DNA from: Sterolibacterium sp964437515
GTDB lineage: Bacteria > Pseudomonadota > Gammaproteobacteria > Burkholderiales > Rhodocyclaceae
NCBI GenBank assembly: GCA_964437515.1
Contig: CAYTHB010000023.1
Coordinates: 1 to 39,197 of the forward strand
Direction: 5' to 3'
Length of the DNA: 39,197 nucleotides
Shown here: piece after piece, positions 1 through 7,751 of the stretch
Layout of the letters: each line of letters begins with the position of its first letter
Numbering within the stretch: position 1 is the first letter of the stretch
Made by a program: the position numbers and the translations under genes
The notes under the pieces: generated by a model
Database searches by the model: none
What the model was told of the DNA's origin: nothing
What the model saw: the letters and a program-made list of their open reading frames with translations, nothing else

Positions 1-926
1 AAGTGCCGCACGGCAAACGCTCGACCGATTACGGCGTGCAATGCTTCAACACCGGAACCGCCTATGCCATTTATGAAGCCATCGCCCTCGGGCAGCCGTT
101 AATCTCGCGCATCGTCACCGTCGCCGGCAATGTCGCCACACCACGCAATTTTGAAGTTGCTCTTGGTACGCCGATGCGCGAACTGATGGCACTGTGTCAG
201 CCTGGCGCGGATACCGATCGCATCATCATGGGTGGCCCCATGATGGGCGTGACCATGCCGGGCGACGACGTACCAGTCATCAAGGCCACCAACTGCGTGC
301 TGGTCGGCTCCCCCACGCTCTTCCCGCCACCGCCCCCCGAGATGCCCTGCATCCGTTGCGGCGAATGCGCCAAAGCCTGCCCGACCGATCTGCAACCATT
401 TGAAATGTACTGGTATTCACGTGCCAAGCTGTTCGGCAAGGCGCAGGAATATCACCTGTTCGACTGCATCGAATGTGGCTGTTGCGCTTACGTCTGCCCG
501 TCGCGGATTCCGCTGGTGGATTACTACCGTTTCGCCAAAAGTGAAATCTGGGCGCGCGAACGTGACAAAACTGCGGCCGATGAAGCCCGCGAGCGTTACG
601 AATTTCGTCTTGAACGTGACGAACGCGAGAAACAGGAAAAAGCCGCCAAGCTCGCCGCCAAAGCCGCCGCCACGCGTGAAAAACTGGCGCAACAGACCGC
701 CGAGGCAGGTGTGTCCGCAGGCAGCACCCCCACGGCGACGGACACCGATGCCGCCTTGAAACAGGAGCTCATTGCCGCCGCACTCGCCCGCGCCCAGCAG
801 CAAAAGCCCACCCCCAAAAACACCGAAGCCCTGACCGCCGAACAACAGGCGCAAATTGCTGAAATCGAATCGCGGCGCGCACAACTGCGTGAAATGGCCA
901 AAACCGTCCCCGCGCAAGATGATTGA
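1..926 (+). CDS. rnfC: Electron transport complex subunit RnfC (5' truncated)
   Basis: This is the C-terminal part of RnfC, the peripheral NADH/FMN- and Fe-S-binding subunit of the Rnf/Rsx complex. The gene begins before the window; the reading frame is open from base 3. Two ferredoxin-like [4Fe-4S] motifs are visible, CIRCGECAKACP (about residues 115-126 of the visible part) and CIECGCCAYVCP (about 154-165). They are preceded by the conserved GGPMMG loop. After about residue 190 the protein becomes a charged, Ala/Lys/Glu/Gln-rich coiled-coil-like tail, as in other proteobacterial RnfC proteins. rnfD starts 13 bases downstream, so this belongs to an rnfC-D-G-E operon. The family assignment is secure; only the N-terminal part is missing. 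Confidence 0.96.
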   Translation, partial: VPHGKRSTDYGVQCFNTGTAYAIYEAIALGQPLISRIVTVAGNVATPRNFEVALGTPMRELMALCQPGADTDRIIMGGPMMGVTMPGDDVPVIKATNCVLVGSPTLFPPPPPEMPCIRCGECAKACPTDLQPFEMYWYSRAKLFGKAQEYHLFDCIECGCCAYVCPSRIPLVDYYRFAKSEIWARERDKTAADEARERYEFRLERDEREKQEKAAKLAAKAAATREKLAQQTAEAGVSAGSTPTATDTDAALKQELIAAALARAQQQKPTPKNTEALTAEQQAQIAEIESRRAQLREMAKTVPAQDD

Positions 927-939
927 GTGACTGACGAAC

Positions 940-1980
940 ATGCTGAACAACTCCCCCTACTTCCGCCAACCCGCCAGCGTGCAAAGCGTCATGCTGCGCG
1001 TGCTGGCAGCACTCTTGCCGGGCATTGCGGCGTATGTCTGGTTCTTTGGTATCGGCATTCTGATACAAATCGTACTGGCATCGCTTGCGGCGCTGGCCGG
1101 TGAAGCAGCGATGCTGGCGATCCGCAAAAAACCGCTCGGCCTGTTTCTTAGCGACGGTTCGGCACTGGTCACCGCCTGGCTGATTGCCCTGACTTTTCCG
1201 CCCATCGCCCCCTGGTGGCTGGTCGTTGCGGCCACGCTGTTTGGCATCGTCATTGTCAAACACCTTTATGGTGGTCTAGGGCAAAACCCCTTTAATCCCG
1301 CCATGGTCGCCTTCTGCGTGATGATCGTTGCCTTTCCGCAACTCATGTCGCAGTGGCCGACGGCTGAACTCATGGGCGGCATGCAGCATTTCAGCGAGCA
1401 ACTCCAGCTCATCTTTGGCGCGACGGCAACACGTTCTCTGGATGCCATCACCGCCGCCACTTCACTGGATACCCTGCGTACCGCACTGCACAGCGCACAC
1501 AGCAACACAGACACTGCGGCAACCGTGGCGAACGTCACGGCGCACAGCAGCGCATTTGGCACGCTCGGCGGCAAGGGCTGGGAATGGGTCGCTGCGGGCT
1601 ATCTGCTCGGCGGCCTCTGGCTGATCCAGCAACGCATCATTACCTGGCACATCCCCACGGCCTTCATCGTTACCTTGGCGGGCATTGCCACACTGGCGCA
1701 TTTCATTAGCCCCACCCAGCAGGCAGGCGCAGGCTTACACCTGTTCAGCGGTGCGGCCATGCTCGGTGCTTTTTTCATCGCCACCGATCCAGTCTCGGGT
1801 GCCACCACCCCGCGCGGCAAGCTGATCTATGCCACAGGCATCGGCCTGATGACTTGGGTCATCCGCAGCTTTGGGGCATATCCTGACGGTGTCGCCTTTG
1901 CCACGATGATCCTCAACATCCTTGCCCCGCTAATCGACCGCTACACCCAGCCGCCAGTATTCGGCCACAAGAAAGCCTGA
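940..1980 (+). CDS. rnfD: Electron transport complex subunit RnfD
   Basis: This is an integral membrane subunit of Rnf, 346 aa, with about nine or ten hydrophobic helices in the NqrB/RnfD fold. The motif SGATTPRGK (about residues 284-292) holds the threonine expected to carry FMN through a phosphoester bond added by ApbE. GQNPFNPAM (about residues 112-120) is another conserved family segment. The gene lies between rnfC and rnfG with only 2 bases before rnfG, so translational coupling is likely. Length and motif order match the family and nothing appears broken. Confidence 0.96.
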   Translation: MLNNSPYFRQPASVQSVMLRVLAALLPGIAAYVWFFGIGILIQIVLASLAALAGEAAMLAIRKKPLGLFLSDGSALVTAWLIALTFPPIAPWWLVVAATLFGIVIVKHLYGGLGQNPFNPAMVAFCVMIVAFPQLMSQWPTAELMGGMQHFSEQLQLIFGATATRSLDAITAATSLDTLRTALHSAHSNTDTAATVANVTAHSSAFGTLGGKGWEWVAAGYLLGGLWLIQQRIITWHIPTAFIVTLAGIATLAHFISPTQQAGAGLHLFSGAAMLGAFFIATDPVSGATTPRGKLIYATGIGLMTWVIRSFGAYPDGVAFATMILNILAPLIDRYTQPPVFGHKKA

Positions 1981-1982
1981 CC

Positions 1983-2663
1983 ATGAATTTCCCCCGGCAT
2001 GGCGCACTCAGCATCTCGCTACGCACCGCCACTGTTCTGCTGTTATTTACGCTCGCCTTCACCACCTTGATGGCCGTGATTCATGATACGACAGCCGCGC
2101 CGATTGCCGCCAGCGCGCAAGCCGAAAAACTACGCCTCATCAGCGAAGTCCTGCCACCGGCAGAATACGACAACGACCTCATGCAGGATGCCATCGACCT
2201 GCCTGCCACAGCGGAGCTGGGGCTGAATCAGCCCACGCGGCTCTACCGCGCACGCAAATCAGGCGTGCCCGCCGCGCTGGTCTTTGAAGCGGCCGCACCC
2301 GATGGCTATAGCGGACGCATCAGCCTGCTGCTGGCAGTACGCACCAATGGCGAGCTGATTGCCGTGCGCGTTACCGAACACAAAGAAACACCGGGGCTAG
2401 GCGATTACATCGACCCGCGCAAAGACAAGAACAAGGAGCACCCGTGGATCCATCAGTTTGACGGCCAAAGCCATGCCAAACTGCCCGCCGAACAATGGCG
2501 TGTCAAAAAAGATGGCGGTCATTTCGAACAACGTAGCGGAGCAACCATCAGTGCCCGTGCAGTCACGCAAGCCGTTGCGCGTGCCATGCAATGGATCGAT
2601 ACTCGACGCACCGCTCTATTCGATGCACCTCCCCTTGTTGCCCCCCAGGGAAAATCATCATGA
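1983..2663 (+). CDS. rnfG: Electron transport complex subunit RnfG
   Basis: This is the membrane-anchored periplasmic flavoprotein subunit of Rnf, 226 aa. One N-terminal transmembrane helix (about residues 15-35) is followed by an FMN_bind domain. The segment ETPGLGDYID (about residues 136-145) and the flavinylation motif SGATIS (about residues 185-190) are intact; the threonine should bear covalent FMN. The stop codon overlaps the rnfE start as ATGA. RnfG passes electrons between the membrane subunits, and the operon order C-D-G-E agrees with gammaproteobacterial rsx/rnf operons. Confidence 0.96.
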   Translation: MNFPRHGALSISLRTATVLLLFTLAFTTLMAVIHDTTAAPIAASAQAEKLRLISEVLPPAEYDNDLMQDAIDLPATAELGLNQPTRLYRARKSGVPAALVFEAAAPDGYSGRISLLLAVRTNGELIAVRVTEHKETPGLGDYIDPRKDKNKEHPWIHQFDGQSHAKLPAEQWRVKKDGGHFEQRSGATISARAVTQAVARAMQWIDTRRTALFDAPPLVAPQGKSS

Positions 2664-3349
2664 TCTACCGCGACATCACGTTCAACGCACTCTGGAAGCA
2701 GAATCCGGGACTCATCCAACTGCTCGGCATGTGCCCACTGCTCGCCATGAGCAACAGCGTAGTCAACGCGCTCGGCCTGGGTATCGCCACCATCATCGTG
2801 ATGGCCATGTCTAACGGGGTAGTTTCACTGCTACGCGGCTTCATCCCCTATGAAATTCGCATCCCCGTCTTCATCCTCGTCATTGCCGCGCTGGTCACCG
2901 GCGTTGATCTGGCGATGAACGCCTGGCTACACAGCCTGTATCAAGTACTGGGAATATTCATTCCGCTGATCGTCACCAACTGCATCGTATTGGCGCGCGT
3001 TGAAGCCTATGCCGCAAAAAACCCGCCCCTCGCGTCAATGCTGGATGGCACCATGATGGGACTGGGGCTCACACTCGTGCTGGTGGCACTGGGCGCGATT
3101 CGCGAACTGACAGGCAGCGGCACCTTGTTTGCTGGCATCGAAATGATCCTTCCCAATGCTCATGGCATCCAGATACTCCCCGCCGACTACCCCGGTTTTC
3201 TGGTCGCCATCCTGCCCCCTGGCGCGTTTTTCACACTGGCCTTTCTGATCGCAGCGCGCAACTGGTACGACGCCCGTAGCATCGCAAAAGCAAAGCTGCC
3301 TCCCGCACCCGCATCCACTCTGCCTCTGCCTGAAAAAGCACCAGCCTGA
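2660..3349 (+). CDS. rnfE: Electron transport complex subunit RnfE
   Basis: This is the RnfE/NqrD-family integral membrane subunit, 229 aa with about six helices. I chose the ATG at 2660 because it overlaps the rnfG stop as ATGA and gives the usual N-terminus MIYRDITFNALWKQNPGLIQ. An upstream in-frame start at 2591 would lie wholly inside rnfG. The segment GMCPLLAMSNSVVNALGLG and a conserved Cys in VTNCIVLARVEAYA are typical of the family; these cysteines are thought to help hold a [2Fe-2S] cluster in the RnfA/E pair. The C-terminus is Pro/Ala-rich. In enterobacteria nth follows rnfE directly, but here two unrelated genes intervene. Confidence 0.95.
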   Translation: MIYRDITFNALWKQNPGLIQLLGMCPLLAMSNSVVNALGLGIATIIVMAMSNGVVSLLRGFIPYEIRIPVFILVIAALVTGVDLAMNAWLHSLYQVLGIFIPLIVTNCIVLARVEAYAAKNPPLASMLDGTMMGLGLTLVLVALGAIRELTGSGTLFAGIEMILPNAHGIQILPADYPGFLVAILPPGAFFTLAFLIAARNWYDARSIAKAKLPPAPASTLPLPEKAPA

Positions 3350-3467
3350 AGATCCTATAACAAATGCATGCGGCTTTATTGCTGGTTTCCGCCTAACCAA
3401 GACTGCGTCCTACTGCACATCGGGTTTGCCTTTTATATAACGACACAATGACTCAGAGGTACATACA

Positions 3468-3998
3468 ATGCTACAGAATACAACTTACATGGCTCTGTTT
3501 TTCTATCTGTTTTTTCAAGCATGCGTCGCAATGGCTGACAGCACTCCCATAAAATATGACGGGTATGTTTACAAGATTGACGAAGGTAGCTTAATCGACA
3601 CACCATCTTTCAAGGCTTTGCCCGCTGCAACCACCAATGAGCCAAACACCATAATAGCTTATGCGGTTTTAATAGGTTCAGATGATAAAAGCCCTATTGA
3701 TGGCAACCGATTCAAGCAACAATGTTTCATATTCCCGGCAAAATCGTTTATCACCTTCGCTTCAAATAAAGCAAAATCTGCCGGAAAGGAATCACCAGAT
3801 TTTGTCTGGATGTATCGATTTATGTCGGAGAAAAAAAACTTCGTACCTGAAACGATGCTGTTATGTAGTACGAGTGAAGTGGATACACCTTTGTGGCAAA
3901 GATTGATAAACACATCAGTTTTTAAGCAAGGTGTGACGCGAGATGGTGTGACATATGCATACGCCCTCAACAAACATGGTGCATATTTCTTTTATTGA
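3468..3998 (+). CDS. Hypothetical exported protein, AT-rich
   Basis: I do not recognise this 176-aa protein. Residues 1-23 look like a Sec signal peptide (a hydrophobic FFYLFFQACVA stretch with likely cleavage after MA-DS). The mature part is small and mixed alpha/beta in character, with two Cys residues (in KQQCFIF and LLCSTSE) that could form a disulfide in the periplasm. It has a good Shine-Dalgarno sequence (agaggt) about 7 bases before the ATG. Base composition is visibly more AT-rich than the neighbouring rnf and nth genes, which suggests a recent acquisition. It is convergent with the chemoreceptor gene and stands alone as a transcription unit. Confidence 0.7.
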   Translation: MLQNTTYMALFFYLFFQACVAMADSTPIKYDGYVYKIDEGSLIDTPSFKALPAATTNEPNTIIAYAVLIGSDDKSPIDGNRFKQQCFIFPAKSFITFASNKAKSAGKESPDFVWMYRFMSEKKNFVPETMLLCSTSEVDTPLWQRLINTSVFKQGVTRDGVTYAYALNKHGAYFFY

Positions 3999-4030
3999 TT
4001 ATTGATCAAAAATAGAACCAAACCCGGTCA

Positions 4031-5671
4031 TCAATGCACATATTCCGCAGGACGCTTGAAGTAACCGAAACATTGACGTAGCCGTGTTTTCATATCATCT
4101 GTCATGTTCACAAATTCCAGCCCCGCCATTTGATGACCATTTTCAATACGCTGCCAGACAACACGCGCCTTGATTTCAAGCGGTTTCTGTTGCTGATAAC
4201 CATCGAAACTGTCTGCGGGTGACCACAGGCGCATCAACTGTACGCTATCCGAATTTACCGGTTTGGCAACGGACAGCCGCACTCCCGTCATGCTGAAATC
4301 CACTGCCAGTGCTTCGAGAAAAGTACCATCCTCCTGACGAATCTCTGCCAGCAAACCATTTTCCAATCGGGGATATTTGCGCTTGTCCCCATTATTTTTT
4401 TGATTCGCGGCCTGTTCAGATTGAATGACAAAGCCTGACATCAAATCAATCATGCGCTCTGTCACACGATGGAGATCATCGCCGATCCGTGCCGTCGTTT
4501 CGACCCGGACGGAACTTTCAGCCAGCGTTGCAAACAAGCGGTTCATGGATTCTTGCATCTGGCTGAATTGATCGAGCTGCCGCAAACTGGCAGATGCAAT
4601 CTGGTCATTACTGACCGCTGCCTGACTCACATTGCTGGCCATTGACTCCATCACTCGCGCAGTTTCTGCTGCTACTTCCTGCCCGGCATGAACTTTATCG
4701 ATCACGGCACCAATGGCTGTTCGTACTGCCGTTACCCGATCGGTCAGCGTATCCACGATCAAGGTCACTTCAGAAGCCGATTGTGTGGTTCTTTCCGCCA
4801 GCTTGCGAACTTCATCCGCCACCACGGCAAACCCGCGCCCCTGCTCTCCCGCACGCGCTGCTTCGATCGCGGCATTGAGTGCCAGCAAATTGGTTTGTGA
4901 AGAAATATCCTTGATCGAGTCAATGATCAGGGTAATCTGATGCGCCACTTCAGATAGCTGATAAATCTCATCCGAAACACGATTGACCTCGCTGACCGTC
5001 GCTTCCATCTCTTCGATATTGCGCTTGACCGTTTGAATGGCACCCCGACCTTCCTGCTCTGCAGAACGCGTCTGCTGCGCAGCACCCTGGGCAAGATTGC
5101 GGGCATCCACCGCAATGGCATTCAGTTCATTCGTGGCAAGAATCAATTCCTGAGAACGGCTTTCTTCCTGATGGCTGATTTCATTGATGCTTCGTGCAAT
5201 GGTGCCAATCTGAAAAGAGGATTGCCCCATCTGCTTTCCACTTTGCTCCACCTCACCCAGAATACGATTCAGCTTGCCCAGCACATCATTGAAAATACGC
5301 TGCAACACGCCAATTTCATCTTTTTGCGTACATTCCACGCCCTGCGTCAAATCGCCTTTTTCCACAGCTTCCAGGGCATGGCAAAGATTCTGAATAGGGC
5401 GGACAAAAACATTGGCAATCAGACCGATCACCACAAACTGCACCGCGAATTCCAGACCCGATTCCCAAAAAGAATTGTAGATATACGCCAGTCGATCATC
5501 TGTGAGCCGGGCAACCACTTCGGCAGAAGCACCGCCCGCACGGGCAACATCAATCATTTTTCCCAGCTCATGTGTGGCGAGCCAACGATTGAAAATCGTC
5601 GTCACCATCGTCACAACAAAGAAAGCGAGCTGAAATTTCCAGCGGATACTCAAATTTCTGAACCATTCCAT
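4031..5671 (-). CDS. Methyl-accepting chemotaxis protein with C-terminal PilZ domain
   Basis: This is a 546-aa chemoreceptor. TM1 (about residues 13-30) and TM2 (about 71-91) enclose a periplasmic segment of only about 40 residues, too short for a classic ligand domain. A HAMP domain follows (about 90-145), then the cytoplasmic signalling coiled coil with the conserved hairpin tip QTNLLALNAAIEAARAG (about 260-276). A PilZ domain occupies about 430-540. It has both c-di-GMP contact motifs, RKYPR (RxxxR) and DFSMTG (DxSxxG), so c-di-GMP binding is likely. The protein should couple CheA signalling with the second messenger. No che genes are adjacent. It diverges from nth across a 65-base gap. 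Confidence 0.93.
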   Translation of the reverse strand: MEWFRNLSIRWKFQLAFFVVTMVTTIFNRWLATHELGKMIDVARAGGASAEVVARLTDDRLAYIYNSFWESGLEFAVQFVVIGLIANVFVRPIQNLCHALEAVEKGDLTQGVECTQKDEIGVLQRIFNDVLGKLNRILGEVEQSGKQMGQSSFQIGTIARSINEISHQEESRSQELILATNELNAIAVDARNLAQGAAQQTRSAEQEGRGAIQTVKRNIEEMEATVSEVNRVSDEIYQLSEVAHQITLIIDSIKDISSQTNLLALNAAIEAARAGEQGRGFAVVADEVRKLAERTTQSASEVTLIVDTLTDRVTAVRTAIGAVIDKVHAGQEVAAETARVMESMASNVSQAAVSNDQIASASLRQLDQFSQMQESMNRLFATLAESSVRVETTARIGDDLHRVTERMIDLMSGFVIQSEQAANQKNNGDKRKYPRLENGLLAEIRQEDGTFLEALAVDFSMTGVRLSVAKPVNSDSVQLMRLWSPADSFDGYQQQKPLEIKARVVWQRIENGHQMAGLEFVNMTDDMKTRLRQCFGYFKRPAEYVH

Positions 5672-5736
5672 TATTAGAAATTCCTAAAAAATCACACGGA
5701 TCAAAGATTTACCCAAACGGGCAGTATACTCAAGGC

Positions 5737-6390
5737 ATGAGTGAAAAATTACCAGATCGCATGTTGCAACGCAACAACCAGATATTTGAGCGTTTGCGTG
5801 CTGCCAATCCCCAGCCCGTGACTGAACTCGAATATGCCACGCCTTATCAGCTCCTCGTGGCTGTCGTGCTTTCCGCACAGGCGACGGATAAAAGTGTGAA
5901 TATCGCCACGCGCACGCTCTACAAAACCGCACCCACACCTCACGACATGCTGACGTTAGGCGAAGAAAAATTACGCGACATCATCAGCCATATCGGTTTA
6001 TACAAAACCAAGGCACGCCATGTCATCGAACTCTCCCGACTTCTGCTGGAACGACACGACGGCGAAGTTCCCAATGACGGCGCAGCACTCGAAGCCCTGC
6101 CCGGCGTCGGTCACAAAACGGCCAACGTCATACTCAACACCCTCTTTCGTGTGCCCGTCATTGCCGTCGACACCCATATTTTTCGGGTTGCCAATCGAAC
6201 AGGACTGGCTCGCGGCAAGAATGTACGAGCCGTGGAAGCCGGGCTGTTAAAATCCATTCCTTCCGAATTTCTCCTGGATGCCCATCACTGGCTGATCCTG
6301 CAGGGTCGCTATATTTGCAAAGCACGCAAGCCCGAATGTGGACGCTGCCCCATCAATGATCTTTGTGAATACCCTGACAAACTGCTCTGA
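5737..6390 (+). CDS. nth: Endonuclease III (DNA glycosylase/AP lyase)
   Basis: This 217-aa base-excision repair enzyme removes oxidised pyrimidines and nicks abasic sites. The helix-hairpin-helix segment LPGVGHKTAN carries the catalytic Lys, and the downstream VDTHIFRVANR carries the catalytic Asp. The C-terminal [4Fe-4S] loop is complete with spacing C-x6-C-x2-C-x5-C (about Cys194, 201, 204, 210). The chosen ATG has a weak Shine-Dalgarno; the in-frame ATG at 5761 would give an N-terminus closer to other Nth proteins and is a fair alternative. In E. coli nth is the last gene of the rsx operon. Here it is displaced about 2.4 kb from rnfE by two genes. Confidence 0.96.
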   Translation: MSEKLPDRMLQRNNQIFERLRAANPQPVTELEYATPYQLLVAVVLSAQATDKSVNIATRTLYKTAPTPHDMLTLGEEKLRDIISHIGLYKTKARHVIELSRLLLERHDGEVPNDGAALEALPGVGHKTANVILNTLFRVPVIAVDTHIFRVANRTGLARGKNVRAVEAGLLKSIPSEFLLDAHHWLILQGRYICKARKPECGRCPINDLCEYPDKLL

Positions 6391-6401
6391 CCCTCTCTTC
6401 C

Positions 6402-6839
6402 ATGTTCAATCCTTCGCGCGATCAGGCACGCCAGTTTTTCATCGATGCCTGGCACAAGCAACTTCAAAATCTACCGATGACAGCCATGGAACTCATGGCA
6501 ACCGACATCGTGCAACTGCATCCGGAATATCACGACCTACTGGGAACCCCAAGGCACAGCATGGAAGAACTACTGGCGCGTGAATGGACACCCGAACAGG
6601 GTGAAGCCAATCCGTTCCTGCATCTCTCACTGCATCTGGCCATTGAAGAGCAGCTTTCCATCAATCAACCTCCCGGCATCCGTGGAATATTCGAGCAACT
6701 GCAAAAACGGCATGGAGAGCGTCACGCAGCACTTCACGACATTCTTGAGTGCTTAGGGGAAACGCTGTGGCGTTCTCAGCACGACCGTGCGCCCCCCGAT
6801 GGTGCCGCCTATCTGGACTGTATGCGTCGCAAAATTTAG
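6402..6839 (+). CDS. DUF1841 family protein
   Basis: This 145-aa soluble protein resembles the DUF1841 family, which is widespread in beta- and gammaproteobacteria. The N-terminal pattern MFNPSRDQARQFFIDAWHK and the central NPFLHLSLHLAIEEQLSINQ are family hallmarks as I remember them. No catalytic function is known. It starts 11 bases after nth, so the two are probably co-transcribed, and in related genomes this family often neighbours nth. No signal peptide or membrane segment is visible. Confidence 0.85.
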   Translation: MFNPSRDQARQFFIDAWHKQLQNLPMTAMELMATDIVQLHPEYHDLLGTPRHSMEELLAREWTPEQGEANPFLHLSLHLAIEEQLSINQPPGIRGIFEQLQKRHGERHAALHDILECLGETLWRSQHDRAPPDGAAYLDCMRRKI

Positions 6840-6899
6840 GAAGCAACAGGTAGAATGGATATTTTCCATCTTTCCCATTGATTTTCAGGGCTCCCCTTC

Positions 6900-7751
6900 A
6901 TGCGTTTCAACGGCAGCACCCACTATATCGCCACGCCCGACCTCAAACTCGCTGTCAATGCAGCCATTGCCCTGCAACGCCCGCTATTACTGAAGGGTGA
7001 GCCGGGCACAGGCAAAACCATGCTGGCTGAAGAGGTTGCCACAGCACTCGACATGCCGCTCCTGCAATGGCACATCAAATCCACCACCAAAGCACAGCAA
7101 GGGCTCTACGAATACGATGCCGTCTCGCGTCTGCGTGATTCGCAACTGGGCGGTGAAGCCGGAGCACGGGTTCATGACATCAGTAACTACATTGTCAAAG
7201 GCGTACTCTGGCAAGCCTTTGAATCGGAACAACCCTGCATCATCCTGATCGATGAAATCGACAAAGCCGACATCGAATTCCCCAATGATCTGCTGCGCGA
7301 GCTGGATCGTATGGAATTCCATGTCTATGAAACACGCCAGCTCATCAAGGCACGCCAACGCCCCTTGATTTTCATCACATCGAATAACGAAAAAGAACTC
7401 CCCGACGCCTTCTTGCGACGCTGCTTTTTTCATTACATCAAGTTTCCCGACAAGGAAACCATGCAGAGCATCGTTGATGTCCATTTCCCCGGCATCAAAC
7501 AAGCCTTGCTGCGCGAAGCACTGGAAGTCTTTTTTGAACTGCGCGACATTCCCGGTCTCAAGAAAAAACCCTCGACCTCCGAGCTCATCGACTGGCTCAA
7601 GCTCTTGCTGGCTGAGGACATCCCCCCCGAAGCGCTGCGTGCCAAGGATCACAAAACGATCGTTCCTCCTTTGCACGGCGCTTTGCTCAAAAACGAACAG
7701 GATGTCCATCTGTTCGAACGTCTGGTCTTCATGGCGAGAAACCACCGATGA
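6900..7751 (+). CDS. MoxR-family AAA+ ATPase
   Basis: This 283-aa AAA+ ATPase belongs to the MoxR group, chaperone-like ATPases that act with VWA-domain partners to insert metals or remodel enzymes. Walker A is GEPGTGKTM (about residues 38-46), Walker B is IILIDEIDKAD (about 114-124), and the sensor/arginine-finger region ITSNNEKELPDAFLRRC is intact. The natural partner, a CoxE-like VWA protein, lies 2.7 kb downstream and is separated by the large GGDEF gene. The MoxR stop codon overlaps the start of that GGDEF gene, so the three are probably one transcription unit. The substrate enzyme is not evident. Confidence 0.92.
   Translation: MRFNGSTHYIATPDLKLAVNAAIALQRPLLLKGEPGTGKTMLAEEVATALDMPLLQWHIKSTTKAQQGLYEYDAVSRLRDSQLGGEAGARVHDISNYIVKGVLWQAFESEQPCIILIDEIDKADIEFPNDLLRELDRMEFHVYETRQLIKARQRPLIFITSNNEKELPDAFLRRCFFHYIKFPDKETMQSIVDVHFPGIKQALLREALEVFFELRDIPGLKKKPSTSELIDWLKLLLAEDIPPEALRAKDHKTIVPPLHGALLKNEQDVHLFERLVFMARNHR

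Noticed and set aside
3995..4009. FNR-like sequence TTGATTATTGATCAA
   Set aside because: The half-sites are 5 rather than 4 bases apart, and it lies between the 3' ends of two convergent genes where no promoter is expected.
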